Source: Clostridia bacterium
GTDB lineage: Bacteria > Bacillota > Clostridia > Oscillospirales > CAG-272
Direction of reading: 5' to 3'
DNA length: 60,331 nt
Assembly (NCBI GenBank): GCA_017936565.1
Contig: JAGBFG010000020.1
Span: 1-60,331, forward strand
The position numbers and the translations under genes are program-made. The notes under the pieces were generated by a model. It was not told where the DNA came from, did not search any database, and worked only from the letters and a program-made list of their open reading frames with translations. This document shows positions 1 through 8,001 of the stretch, in pieces (the first letter of the stretch is position 1; every line of letters starts with the position of its first letter).

Positions 1-255
1 AGCAGGAGGAGCACCTTATTAGGTGTTCGTCCGGTGGCTCACTCTGAGAGCCAGCTCGTGAGGGTGTTCTGTTGCGTTTTTTGAAACGCAACGAACAGAG
101 CAGGAGGAGCACCTTATTAGGTGTTCGTCCGGTGGCTCACTCTGAGAGCCAGCTCGTGAGGGTGTTCTGTTGCGTTTTTTGAAACGCAACGAACAGAGCA
201 GGACGGGCACCTTATTAGGTGTTCGTCCGGTGGCTCACTCTGTGAGCCAGCTCGT
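1..255. repeat. 98-bp tandem repeat, about 2.6 copies, hairpin-rich
   Basis: Copies begin at 1, 99 and 197. The first two are identical over 98 bp. The third differs at a few bases and stops matching at 255, one base before the stop codon (256-258) of the ABC transporter on the minus strand. Each full unit holds three inverted repeats: ACCT/AGGT around TATT, GGCTC/GAGCC, and a 9-bp perfect stem GTTGCGTTT/AAACGCAAC. In copy 3 the middle stem is lengthened to GGCTCAC/GTGAGCC. The unit length is not a multiple of 3, and the units are contiguous with no spacers, so neither a protein repeat nor a CRISPR array fits. The array may continue left of the window. Function unknown; it lies just downstream of the transporter and could act in RNA 3'-end formation. 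Confidence 0.9.
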
Positions 256-3255
256 TTATTCGGTTCGCAACGCGATGACGGGGTCCTTTTTAGCGGCGCT
301 GCGAGAAGGAATGATACCCGCAAAGAGGGTGAGAATGACGCTGATTGTCACAAAGAGCAGCGCGGCGGGCAAGGGCAGCACAGCGCCAAGGCTGGGGATT
401 TGGGTTAAGGCGCGCAAAATCAGGTTGATGGGAATGCAAAGCAGATACGTCACGCCAACGCCCAAAATGCCCGATGCCAAGCCGATAAGAACCGTCTCGG
501 CATTGAAAAGACGGGAAACGTGCCGCTTGGAAGCGCCAAGGGCGCGCAAAATACCTATCTCTTTGGTTCTTTCCTGAACAGAGATGAGCGTGATAACGCC
601 AATCATAATGGAAGAAACCACGAGGGAAACCGCTACGAATGCGATAAGCACATAGGTAATAGCGTCAATCACAGTGGTGATGGAAGACATCATCAAGCCC
701 ACGTAGTCGGTGTAGGAAATTTTGTCAAGCTCTTCCTTGCCCTCGTTGTACTTGGCGATGGCTTCGGTGATGACGTCCTTGTTTTCGAAGGAAGAGGCGA
801 AAAGGTTGATGGTGTCGGGGGAGTTCAAATCAATGTAGCCGAGCTTTTCTAAATTATCCTCATAGGTGGACGGGGAGAATTCCGCCACCGCCTCATAATA
901 GCGGGCGGCCTCGGCGGGCGTGTAGCCAAGAAGCGCGGCGTCAAGCAGGGCTGCCTTCTGGGCAGTGGGGATGGGGGAAAGCTGTTCCTCTACCTCGGCG
1001 GCGTATTTTTGGGTAACGGCGGCGGCAACCACGGCGGCATAGGCGCCTTGGATGTCCTTGTCGGGCATTTTGGAGAGGTATTCGCCTATTTCCTCGGCGC
1101 TCATACCCGACATTTGAGAGGCAAACGCCTCGGCAAGCACCGCTTCCATGCTTTCACGTGTCGCGCCTATCATTGCCTTTCCAACCTCTGTCATCAGAAA
1201 TTGCTCGGAAGGAATGGACATAATTTTGACGTAGACCTCTGCCTTTTTTGCCTCGGGAAGATTCTCTACATAGCGGTTTAATGCCGCCTTTTTTTCCTCG
1301 TCCGTCATATTGGCGGTTGCCTCGTGGAAGAGAAGCCCCGTTAATATGTCACGGTCAGGAGAATTCATCTGGGCTTGCAGAACAGGAGAATCTGCTGCCT
1401 TTGCCGCCAGATGCTCGGTTAAAAGGTAGGTGTAGACGATGTCGCCTGTCAGCATCGAGGAGATGGCGTTCTCGGCAGGGCGGATGATGCCCGAAATCTT
1501 TAAGGTGGTGCCTGCGGCATAGAGTCCCTCTAAGCCAAGCTCGGTTTTACGCAGGTCGTTATAGGTGTTGGTTTCCTTGTTGTACGAATAGCATTCAAAG
1601 GGGAAAACTGCCTTGAATTCCATATTGCAGATTTCCTCATAGCTCCAGGACTTGTTGGAGACGGGCGGCTCGGTTTTGTCCTTGGCTGCCTGCATCAGGG
1701 CATCAATTTCCGCCTTGGATTTGAGCCCTAACGCATACAGCGTCATATCGTCAAGCTCATTCTTTTCGTCAAGCACTAAAACGATCTCGTTGTATTTGGT
1801 GGGCCAGGAGCCGTAAACCAGGTCATATTGCTTGGTAATAAGCTCGTTGATGGGGGAGCCGTCCTTGGCGGGAAGCATTTCCTGCCAAAGTCCCGAGGAA
1901 GCGGGCATAAAGGCAGACGCCATAGAGCTTGAGCCCATATTCACCATACCAGACAGGTCCATGCCGAAATATTCCAACAGGATGTCCTGCATCAGCTCCG
2001 TGGAGTCGGAGAGAATGATATCACCGTTTTCGTTTTTGGTGTAAATGACAGGCTCGGTTTTATAGGTGTATTGCACGCCCGAAAGGGCAGAGGATAAAGG
2101 ATTGTCCTTGTCCTCTTTATGCCATTCCTTTTCCAAAAAGGTCTTGAAGGCGCCCAAATCGTTTTGGTTGGTCTTGGTGTCGTTTAACGCCTTGACCATA
2201 TTGTAAATCATTGTTTTCTGGTACACCTTATCCAGCGCGTGCTCGCTCTCTGAGGCGGCAACGCCTGCAAATGCCTGCATCAAGGAGCCAAGGTCCATGC
2301 TTTGCGCCTCCAACGTCAAGGGATAAGAGGCAAGCGTTTCCTCTTGGACGGTGTTGATATAAGTTGTCATACCTTGGGAAACGGCAAAAATCAGGGCGAT
2401 GCCGATAATGCCGATAGAGCCCGCAAAGGAGGTTAAGGCAGTGCGCGCCTTTTTGGTGAACAGGTTTTTCAGGGAAAGCCCGAAGGATGTTTTGAAGGAC
2501 ATCGTGGGCTTTTTGCTTTTTCGGTGGGCGATGACCTTCGCCTCATCCTTTTGCGCCTCTGCTTGCACCTCCTCCGAGGAGAGCGGAGAAGAGTCGTGCA
2601 TAATTTCGCCGTCCAGCATCCGAATGATACGGGTGGAATAGCGGTCAGCAAGCTCGGGGTTGTGCGTTACCATCACCACCAAGCGCTTTTGCGAAATCTC
2701 TTTGAGAATTTCCATAACCTGAACGCCCGTTTCGGTGTCAAGCGCGCCTGTCGGCTCATCGGCAAGAAGTATATCGGGGTCGTTGGCAATGGCGCGGGCG
2801 ATGGCAACTCTCTGCATTTGTCCGCCCGAAAGCTCACTCGGTTTTTTTCGCAGCTGCGCTCCAAGACCGACCTCTTCCAATGCGGCAACCGCTTTTTTGC
2901 GGCAATCCACCCTGGAAAAGCCCGACAGAGAAAGACCCAGCTCAACGTTTTGCAGCACCGTTTGGTGCGGAATGAGGTTGTAGCTTTGGAAAACAAAGCC
3001 AACCGAATGGTTGCGATAGGTATCCCAATCTCTGTCCTTGAACTCCTTGGTGGAGCGTCCGTTGATAAAAAGATCTCCCTCGGTGTAGCGGTCAAGCCCA
3101 CCGATGATATTTAGAAGGGTGGTTTTGCCACAGCCGGACGGACCTAAAATGGAAACAAATTCGCTTTCTCTGAATTGCAGAGAAACGCCTTTTAGCGCCT
3201 TGACGGTTTCCTCTCCCATCGGGTAATCCTTTTTGATGTTTTGCAGGGCTATCAT
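256..3255 (-). CDS. ABC transporter, fused ATPase and FtsX-type permease (MacB/LolD-like)
   Basis: A 999-residue fusion of an ATPase and a permease in one chain. The N-terminal ATPase shows Walker A GPSGCGKT (about 38-45), Q-loop Gln90, signature LSGGQ (about 142-146), Walker B ILLADE (about 162-167) and the H-loop His near 198. A linker leads to a first membrane helix (about 270-295), then a roughly 550-residue extracytoplasmic region, then three C-terminal helices in an FtsX-like domain (about 850-995). Family members couple ATP hydrolysis to mechanical work on envelope substrates, peptides or lipoproteins; the substrate here is not evident. The ATG is preceded by GAAAGG. No partner gene is needed since both domains are present. 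The 98-bp repeats begin directly after its stop. Confidence 0.9.
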   Translation of the reverse strand: MIALQNIKKDYPMGEETVKALKGVSLQFRESEFVSILGPSGCGKTTLLNIIGGLDRYTEGDLFINGRSTKEFKDRDWDTYRNHSVGFVFQSYNLIPHQTVLQNVELGLSLSGFSRVDCRKKAVAALEEVGLGAQLRKKPSELSGGQMQRVAIARAIANDPDILLADEPTGALDTETGVQVMEILKEISQKRLVVMVTHNPELADRYSTRIIRMLDGEIMHDSSPLSSEEVQAEAQKDEAKVIAHRKSKKPTMSFKTSFGLSLKNLFTKKARTALTSFAGSIGIIGIALIFAVSQGMTTYINTVQEETLASYPLTLEAQSMDLGSLMQAFAGVAASESEHALDKVYQKTMIYNMVKALNDTKTNQNDLGAFKTFLEKEWHKEDKDNPLSSALSGVQYTYKTEPVIYTKNENGDIILSDSTELMQDILLEYFGMDLSGMVNMGSSSMASAFMPASSGLWQEMLPAKDGSPINELITKQYDLVYGSWPTKYNEIVLVLDEKNELDDMTLYALGLKSKAEIDALMQAAKDKTEPPVSNKSWSYEEICNMEFKAVFPFECYSYNKETNTYNDLRKTELGLEGLYAAGTTLKISGIIRPAENAISSMLTGDIVYTYLLTEHLAAKAADSPVLQAQMNSPDRDILTGLLFHEATANMTDEEKKAALNRYVENLPEAKKAEVYVKIMSIPSEQFLMTEVGKAMIGATRESMEAVLAEAFASQMSGMSAEEIGEYLSKMPDKDIQGAYAAVVAAAVTQKYAAEVEEQLSPIPTAQKAALLDAALLGYTPAEAARYYEAVAEFSPSTYEDNLEKLGYIDLNSPDTINLFASSFENKDVITEAIAKYNEGKEELDKISYTDYVGLMMSSITTVIDAITYVLIAFVAVSLVVSSIMIGVITLISVQERTKEIGILRALGASKRHVSRLFNAETVLIGLASGILGVGVTYLLCIPINLILRALTQIPSLGAVLPLPAALLFVTISVILTLFAGIIPSRSAAKKDPVIALRTE

Positions 3256-3384
3256 GTTTTTTTTCCTTTCAGCGCCGCTAAATGCGGCGGAATAATAATT
3301 TTTCTTCTTCTTTATTGTACCACAGGTATGCGCGTTTTTTTCGGTTTTTTTGGTGAATTTTTCAAGAAAGTTATGTGTATGGTA

Positions 3385-3420
3385 AAAAGCAGCCCTTTTT
3401 GCGACAAAAAAGGACTGCTT
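3385..3420 (-). terminator. Rho-independent terminator after the TIGR04076 gene
   Basis: Arms AAGCAG/CTGCTT and CCTTTTT/AAAAAGG pair across one mismatch. On the minus strand the stem is followed by CTTTTTACC. It lies about 57 bp downstream of the stop codon at 3477 and insulates that gene from the ABC transporter. The rest of 3256-3476 is AT-rich leader of the transporter with no gene. Confidence 0.75.
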
Positions 3421-3476
3421 CTGATGAAACAGCCCGTTGAATATGTTTATTTCCTGATTTTCGTCAAAAAAGCCTT

Positions 3477-3779
3477 TTATTCACACACTTCAATGAAAAA
3501 GCTCACGGGGCGAAAGCCGTCGTTGCAGGATATCATAGCGGATTTCGGGTTTTTCATCCATCCATCGTAAAAATTCTCTCCGCCGTGCGCGAGTGCCATC
3601 ACAAAGGGCGAAATGCTTTCCCAAGCGCTGTCGCAAAAGCCCGAGGGCTTTTGCCATCCCTCGCAGATAAACATCTCTCCCTCTTGCAGGTCGCAGGCGT
3701 GCTCAATGGGATTCTCGTATTTCTCTATTAAATCGTCGTACCGTGCCTTGCGCATAACGGTAATTTTGATTTTTTTCAT
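3477..3779 (-). CDS. TIGR04076 family protein
   Basis: A small soluble protein of 100 residues, the full family length. The central and C-terminal blocks (GWQKPSGFCDSAWESI, ALAHGGENFYDGWM, and SAMISCNDGFRPVSF) match the conserved core of TIGR04076, a family common in anaerobic Clostridia and archaea whose function is not established. Conserved cysteines (in ACDLQEG, MFICEGW, GFCDSAW and ISCNDG) and tryptophans suggest metal or redox chemistry, but that is inference. The ATG has a GGAG about 9 bases upstream. It sits alone between galM and the ABC transporter, same strand, with its own terminator. Confidence 0.85.
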   Translation of the reverse strand: MKKIKITVMRKARYDDLIEKYENPIEHACDLQEGEMFICEGWQKPSGFCDSAWESISPFVMALAHGGENFYDGWMKNPKSAMISCNDGFRPVSFFIEVCE

Positions 3780-3892
3780 AGCTACACTCCAAGCAGGCTC
3801 CGGCCAAGGTTAAGCAGAGCCGCGTTTTTTCAAAAATGTTGTAATTGCCGCCTTTCAAGGTGTTCAAGCGGCATAATGTACCTCTTACAGAC

Positions 3893-4858
3893 TTATTTTT
3901 CCAGATAAAAGCGGTATTCGGTGGCGGTACGGTAGGTGTCGCCAACGCGCAGAATGGGAGAAGGGAAGGTGGGGATGTTTATGGCGTTGGGAAGGGCTTG
4001 GGTTTCCAAGGCGATGGCTTCCTCGGGGTTGCCCGTGTAGAGCTGCAATCCCCGCGCGTCTGTATAAACATCCATACGAATGCCTGTTTTGGGGCTTTTC
4101 AGAGCGGCAACGAAGCGGAAGCCCTCGCCTGCAAGAACGTAGTTCTCGTCATAGGCGGTCTTTTCCGTTTCCTTTCCTGCGATGCGGGGATGAAGAGAAA
4201 GCAGGCGGAGAAGGCGGAAATCGAAGGGTGTGCCCTCAACCTCTTCCATTTCGCCGTTGGGGATAAGGTCCTTGTCGGTCAGGGTTATTTTGTCGGCGGC
4301 AATCTGCAAAAGATGCTCCTCTGCCGAGGGTGTTCCGCTTAAATTGAAGTAGGCGTGATTGGTCAGGCTTACGACGGTGTCCTTGTCCGTTTTAGCGGAG
4401 TAGGCAATCAAAAGCCCCTGCTTTTCGGTGAGCGTGTAGGTGACGGTGACCTCTAAATTGCCGGGGAAGCCCTCTTCGCCGTCGGGGCTGGTGTAGGAGA
4501 GGGTAAGAGAGTCCTCGTTATAAAAGACCTCTTCCCATGCCTTTTTGCTGAAAGAGGAAAAGCCGCCGTGCAGGGTATGGCACCCTGCGTTTTGCGAGGC
4601 TTGGTAGGGGATGCCGTTTATAGAAAATTTCCCCTCTGCGATACGGTTGGCAACCCGCCCGACAAGCGCTCCGTAATAGAAGGTATCCTGTATATAGTCT
4701 TCAAGGGTCGGGTATGTCAAAATGACCGACACTCCCGCAAAGGAAAGCTGCGAGATAATGCCCCCGAAATTCAGAATTTTAGCGGAAAGGTCGCCCTTTT
4801 CCAACGTGTATTCCCAAACGTCCTTGCCATCTTTTTTGCCCAAAAGAACTTTTTTCAT
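3893..4858 (-). CDS. galM: Aldose 1-epimerase (mutarotase)
   Basis: Interconverts the alpha and beta anomers of galactose or glucose in the cytoplasm. The 321-residue product has the usual GalM length. The motif NHAYFNLSG carries a catalytic histidine, the region GCHTLHGG a second substrate-binding histidine, and LETQALPNAIN near the C-terminus the catalytic base glutamate. I chose the ATG at 4858 (MKKVLLGKKDG) over an in-frame start 25 codons upstream because GAGAGG lies just before it and the upstream residues do not resemble the family. No other galactose gene is adjacent; galU is far away in the window. It has its own promoter at 4905-4933. Confidence 0.92.
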   Translation of the reverse strand: MKKVLLGKKDGKDVWEYTLEKGDLSAKILNFGGIISQLSFAGVSVILTYPTLEDYIQDTFYYGALVGRVANRIAEGKFSINGIPYQASQNAGCHTLHGGFSSFSKKAWEEVFYNEDSLTLSYTSPDGEEGFPGNLEVTVTYTLTEKQGLLIAYSAKTDKDTVVSLTNHAYFNLSGTPSAEEHLLQIAADKITLTDKDLIPNGEMEEVEGTPFDFRLLRLLSLHPRIAGKETEKTAYDENYVLAGEGFRFVAALKSPKTGIRMDVYTDARGLQLYTGNPEEAIALETQALPNAINIPTFPSPILRVGDTYRTATEYRFYLEK

Positions 4859-4904
4859 ATGCTTTACCTCTCGGTTTTTTGATTGTATGCTTTCGCTGCA
4901 TTTG

Positions 4905-4933
4905 ATTATAACAAAAGAAGGGATGGCAGTCAA
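4905..4933 (-). promoter_or_regulatory. Predicted sigma-A promoter of galM
   Basis: On the minus strand: TTGACT, 17-bp spacer, TATAAT, ending about 46 bp before the galM ATG. It is divergent from the thiN promoter at 4965-4993, with about 30 bp between the two -35 boxes. Confidence 0.75.
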
Positions 4934-4964
4934 GTCGAAATTGCTTTGTGGGGAAGAGTTTTTC

Positions 4965-4993
4965 TTGACTTTTCTTACGAAATATTTTATACT
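4965..4993 (+). promoter_or_regulatory. Predicted sigma-A promoter of thiN
   Basis: TTGACT, 17-bp spacer, TATACT, about 65 bp upstream of the thiN ATG. No TPP riboswitch elements (CUGAGA/ACCUGA) are seen in the short leader. Confidence 0.75.
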
Positions 4994-5058
4994 GTATACG
5001 ATAAAGGATTACGAAGACACCAAGGGCGGCGCCTGCCGTGAAAGGAAAAAGGAAATAA

Positions 5059-5685
5059 ATGGAACGAAGCGGAATTTGCTATATTGTGGGCGCGGCGCCC
5101 TTTACCGAGAGGATAACCCTGAGGGACGGCGATTTTCTCATTGCCGCGGACGGCGGAAGAGATGCCATCTTACAGCGGGGGATGAAGCCCGACCTGACGG
5201 TAGGCGATTTTGATTCGGGCGAGGCGCCAGGGGAGAACGAGGAGCCGTTTTTGCGCTTTCCCGTAGCGAAGGACGAAACGGACACCGCCTTGGCGGTGAG
5301 GGAAGGCATAAAAAGAGGTTACGCGTATTTTATGCTGTACGGGTGCGTTGGCAGTCTTGACCATACCCTTGCCAACATCCAGCTTCTTCACGGTATGGCA
5401 AAGGCGGGGCTTCACGGGTATCTTGTGGGCGGGGGATGGGTTTCCACCGTCCTGACCCACGGCACTATGCGCTTCGCGCCCACAGGGCGCGTTTCGGTGT
5501 TTTCCTTGGCGGACGTCTCAAAGGGCGTTTGCATCAGGGGCTTGGAATATCCCTTAAAGGATGCTTGCCTGACGAGTGACACCCCTCTTGGCGTTTCAAA
5601 CCGCGGCAGGGGCGAGGCGGCGGAAATAGGACTTAATGAAGGCGCGCTTTTTGTGACTTGGGAGAGTGCATCGGAAGAAATGTAA
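5059..5685 (+). CDS. thiN: Thiamine diphosphokinase
   Basis: Transfers diphosphate from ATP to thiamine, making the cofactor TPP. The 208-residue protein shows the family marks: ADGG at 30-33, GDFDS at 49-53 and KDETDTALA at 71-79, which bind Mg-ATP and thiamine, followed by GCVGSLDHTLANI and a C-terminal beta-sandwich ending in the conserved SNRGRGEAAEI and FVTWESA. The start has AAGGAAAAAGGA upstream. In many Firmicutes thiN follows rpe and rsgA; here it stands alone behind its own promoter, so this copy serves thiamine salvage as a single-gene unit. Confidence 0.92.
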   Translation: MERSGICYIVGAAPFTERITLRDGDFLIAADGGRDAILQRGMKPDLTVGDFDSGEAPGENEEPFLRFPVAKDETDTALAVREGIKRGYAYFMLYGCVGSLDHTLANIQLLHGMAKAGLHGYLVGGGWVSTVLTHGTMRFAPTGRVSVFSLADVSKGVCIRGLEYPLKDACLTSDTPLGVSNRGRGEAAEIGLNEGALFVTWESASEEM

Positions 5686-5739
5686 AGAAATGTTTGCAAA
5701 CAAAAGGGCAAGAAAAAGCAAGAAATATGGTGTCCTCTC

Positions 5740-5768
5740 TTGCATTTCTTGGCAGCTTGTGCTATAAT
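5740..5768 (+). promoter_or_regulatory. Predicted promoter facing into the DUF2752 gene (antisense)
   Basis: TTGCAT, 17-bp spacer, TATAAT. The -10 box sits inside the palindrome GTGCTATAATAGCAC, and a second palindrome CAAGAGCACTCTTG follows at 5773-5786. The transcript would run antisense through the DUF2752 gene; no plus-strand gene begins before 6434. Alternatively these palindromes are the 3'-end hairpins of the minus-strand gene. Confidence 0.4.
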
Positions 5769-5795
5769 AGCACCAAGAGCACTCTTGCAGGCAGA

Positions 5796-6233
5796 CTATC
5801 CCCGCAAAAAGCGCAAATTGCCCAAATAATCGACATCAAAGGCAAGAAACAGGAAATTGCGCAAAAGAAAATGGAGAACGAAAACCCCAAGAACGAGGTA
5901 AAGGGGAAGAAGGCTGATTTTTTTGGCGGGTATTTTGCCGAGAAAAAAGCGAAGAAGGGCTATTTCGTAATAAACGAGCGCCCCCGCTATAAAGAGAACG
6001 GTGGGATTTGCCAAAAACGAGCCGACAATGTTTCCCTTCAAAAGAGCGAGGGCGGCGCGTGAGCCGCCACAGCCAGGGCAATACAGGTGAAAAAGATGCA
6101 AAAAGGGGCAAAAGGCGACGGGGATTTTCCCTGCCGAAACACCCCAAAGATAGAGCGAAAGACCGAGAAAGACCAACAGCTGAATGCCGAAAAAGAGAAA
6201 AAGAAGAGTGTCTTTGGTGTGTTTTTGCGGCAT
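5796..6233 (-). CDS. DUF2752 membrane protein
   Basis: A small integral membrane protein of 145 residues with three or four helices. The motif CPGCGGSRAALALLKGN between helices 1 and 2 identifies DUF2752, whose function is unknown; the two cysteines and glycine-rich turn are invariant in the family. I start at the ATG at 6233 because AAAGGAGAAAG lies 5 bases upstream; the frame is open further but without a better signal. It is expressed from a promoter at 6296-6324 and is unlinked to the flanking plus-strand genes. Confidence 0.85.
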   Translation of the reverse strand: MPQKHTKDTLLFLFFGIQLLVFLGLSLYLWGVSAGKIPVAFCPFLHLFHLYCPGCGGSRAALALLKGNIVGSFLANPTVLFIAGALVYYEIALLRFFLGKIPAKKISLLPLYLVLGVFVLHFLLRNFLFLAFDVDYLGNLRFLRG

Positions 6234-6295
6234 AATCTTTCTCCTTTCCTCACAAGATGAAGCAAACATAATTTCAGGGGGTATTACATACTCCT

Positions 6296-6324
6296 ATTAT
6301 AAGTGGGAAACAGGAAAAAGTCAA
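6296..6324 (-). promoter_or_regulatory. Predicted sigma-A promoter of the DUF2752 gene
   Basis: On the minus strand: TTGACT, 17-bp spacer, TATAAT, about 60 bp before the ATG at 6233. Confidence 0.75.
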
Positions 6325-6433
6325 GTAGATAGCAAGCAAACGCTATATGGCGCTCCTTGCGAAAGGGCGTATATTTTATAACCGATTTATATATCGACGG
6401 GCAAGCCCGTTTCGGTAGGAAAGGACGAAGGAA

Positions 6434-6976
6434 ATGAGACCTGAGGACGAAAGACAGGAAGGTGCCATGACAGGGGCAGAGGAAACGCCAAAGCCCGAGC
6501 AAGTCGGGAAAACGGGGGATTTTTGCGACAATCCCTATGGTGAGCCCTGTGGCGAAAAGGAGCCGCAAGGGGAGCAAAGCACGCCCCAAACCAACATATA
6601 CGGGCAGCCCATTCGTCCGTCTTACACGGAAAGCGCTTACGCGCAAGGGGCAACTGCCGCGCAAACGCCCGAGCAGCTGCAAAGAGGGGACGGAATGTCT
6701 ATTGCCGCTATGGTGCTTGGAATTGTGTCGCTTTTGTTTTCCTGCTGCTGCGGGATTGGTGCTATTCCCGCGATTGCCGCTATCGTGCTGGCGGTGATTG
6801 ACTGCGTTAAGCGGGGAAGGATGAATGGCTATGCGATTGCCGGCTTGGTTCTCGGCATTGTGGGCTTTTTGTTTTCGTCGGTTTTGTTTGCTTTCTTTGT
6901 GATGGTCTTTTCCGATCCTTCCTTCTGGGCAGAATACGATGCCTCTATGAACGGAATGCAAACGCTTTCGATGTAA
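6434..6976 (+). CDS. DUF4190-type membrane protein with a polar N-terminal tail
   Basis: The first 95 residues are hydrophilic, rich in Pro, Gln, Glu and Gly, and look disordered. Two hydrophobic segments follow (about 97-122 and 135-160), separated by a short basic loop (VKRGRMNG). The repeated pattern AxxLGIxxxxF (SIAAMVLGIVSLLFS and YAIAGLVLGIVGFLFS) is typical of DUF4190. Function unknown. A run of three cysteines (SCCCG) lies in the first helix. The start has GAAGGA just upstream. It precedes a DUF975 membrane gene on the same strand by 71 bp. Confidence 0.75.
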   Translation: MRPEDERQEGAMTGAEETPKPEQVGKTGDFCDNPYGEPCGEKEPQGEQSTPQTNIYGQPIRPSYTESAYAQGATAAQTPEQLQRGDGMSIAAMVLGIVSLLFSCCCGIGAIPAIAAIVLAVIDCVKRGRMNGYAIAGLVLGIVGFLFSSVLFAFFVMVFSDPSFWAEYDASMNGMQTLSM

Positions 6977-7047
6977 AGCAGCCTTTACAAACGGTATCCT
7001 TTGGGAAGCGTCCCATATAATATTTACTATTTTAAGAACGGAGAAAA

Positions 7048-7656
7048 ATGATGAATTACGCAACAAATTTTGAGCTTCGTGCCAAGGCGAGAGAGCAGCT
7101 TGGCAACAACATCTTCGGCAAGAAGTGGCTGATGGGCTTGGCAGTTTCCTTTGTCGCATCGCTAATCGTCGGCGCTGCTTCCGCCTTTGCCGGCATTCTG
7201 GGCTTTTTGGCAAGCGGTCTTTTGATGGTGGGGCTTTCGGGCATTTACCTGACGCTTGCGCGCCGTGGCGCAGAGACAGAAATTGAGTTTGGCGATTTGT
7301 TTAACGGCACCAAGCAGCTTGGCGACAATCTGCTGCTCGGCTTGATGTATAACCTTTTCATTTCACTTTGGTCGCTCCTTTTCGTCATTCCCGGTATCGT
7401 CAAGAGCTATTCCTACCGTATGGCGTATTATATTAAAAACGACCATCCCGAATATGACTGGAAGGCTTGCATTGACGAGAGCCGCCGTATGATGAATGGA
7501 CACAAGTGGCGCTTGTTCACCTTGCATCTTTCCTTCCTTGGTTGGATTATCGTCGGCTCGCTTTGCTTTGGCATTGGCACCTTGTGGGTTACCCCCTATA
7601 TGCAGGCGGCAGAAGCAAACTTCTACGAGGACTTGCAAAAGGGCGTACAGGGCTAA
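7048..7656 (+). CDS. DUF975 family membrane protein
   Basis: A 202-residue multi-pass protein. The N-terminal ELRAKAREQLGN block, the central LWSLLFVIPGIVKSYSY and the later ACIDESRRMMNGHKWRLF are the DUF975 signature; the family is widespread in Clostridia, often annotated as an integral membrane protein of unknown role. About four to five helices are visible. Two adjacent ATGs (7048, 7051) follow GAACGGAGAAAA; either could be used. A terminator at 7699-7745 ends the transcript before the purine operon. Confidence 0.85.
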   Translation: MMNYATNFELRAKAREQLGNNIFGKKWLMGLAVSFVASLIVGAASAFAGILGFLASGLLMVGLSGIYLTLARRGAETEIEFGDLFNGTKQLGDNLLLGLMYNLFISLWSLLFVIPGIVKSYSYRMAYYIKNDHPEYDWKACIDESRRMMNGHKWRLFTLHLSFLGWIIVGSLCFGIGTLWVTPYMQAAEANFYEDLQKGVQG

Positions 7657-7698
7657 AACGAAGAGAGAGTTCCTATAACGGAAGCCTGAAAGGGAAAA

Positions 7699-7745
7699 AC
7701 GGTTGCTTTTACCGAAAGGAAGGGAGCAACCGTCTTCTTTTTTGT
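7699..7745 (+). terminator. Rho-independent terminator after the DUF975 gene
   Basis: Perfect 9-bp stem ACGGTTGCT/AGCAACCGT with a 17-base loop, followed by CTTCTTTTTTG. Confidence 0.85.
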
Positions 7746-7803
7746 TGGAAAGGACGGAAGTGAGAAAAAAGCGCAAAATTCGCCAAAAATATGCCCGAAG
7801 CTA

Positions 7804-7832
7804 TTGACAAAAAAGAAAGAAAATGCTATAAT
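7804..7832 (+). promoter_or_regulatory. Promoter of the purine operon
   Basis: Consensus TTGACA, 17-bp spacer, TATAAT. Transcription would start near 7840, immediately before the ZTP riboswitch. Confidence 0.9.
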
Positions 7833-7840
7833 AAGTTCGT

Positions 7841-7960
7841 TGATAACAGTCTTTTGTGACCGACGGATTTGGTGGATAACCACAGGGGAGCAAAGGAAGA
7901 ATTGCCGACCGTCTGGGCACGCTTATCGAAGAAGATAAGTGCGCCCTTTTTGTTTTTGTC
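7841..7960 (+). promoter_or_regulatory. ZTP (pfl) riboswitch with intrinsic terminator, upstream of purE
   Basis: Aptamer elements in order: P1 arms CTTTTG (7851-7856) and CAAAGG (7891-7896); the conserved GUGAC; P2 hairpin GGTGG/CCAC (7871-7883); the invariant GGGGAGC; and the 3' CCGUCUGGGC (7909-7918). GACGG (7862-7866) can pair with CCGUC (7909-7913) as the pseudoknot. The CUGGGC segment also begins a hairpin, 7915-7950, GGGC...CTTATC / GATAAG...GCCC followed by TTTTTGTTTTTG, so ligand binding and termination are mutually exclusive. ZTP and ZMP signal low 10-formyl-THF, which suits the formyl-using enzymes downstream. The motif assignment is from memory of the family consensus. Confidence 0.9.
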
Positions 7961-8001
7961 AAGGGCGGCGAAAAAATTTTATAACAGAGAGGGATTATTT
8001 T

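Noticed and set aside
1-323. Small minus-strand open frames across the tandem repeat
   Set aside because: The 98-bp unit is not a multiple of three, so the frame changes each copy; no ribosome site and no protein-like composition. CRISPR is also excluded because units are contiguous with no spacers.
4994-5058. TPP riboswitch upstream of thiN
   Set aside because: The leader is only about 60 nt and lacks the CUGAGA and ACCUGA core.
5658-6062. 134-codon plus-strand open frame overlapping the thiN end and DUF2752
   Set aside because: No ribosome site, and lysine-rich composition that mirrors the antisense of the hydrophobic DUF2752 protein.
6284-7213. 309-codon minus-strand open frame opposite the DUF4190 and DUF975 genes
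   Set aside because: Its product is a shadow of two recognisable membrane proteins; no family resemblance and no start signal.
7841-7960. Guanine/adenine purine riboswitch or THF riboswitch before purE
   Set aside because: The GGGGAGC and CCGUCUGGGC blocks with the P2 hairpin fit the ZTP class; the three-way junction of the purine class is not present.
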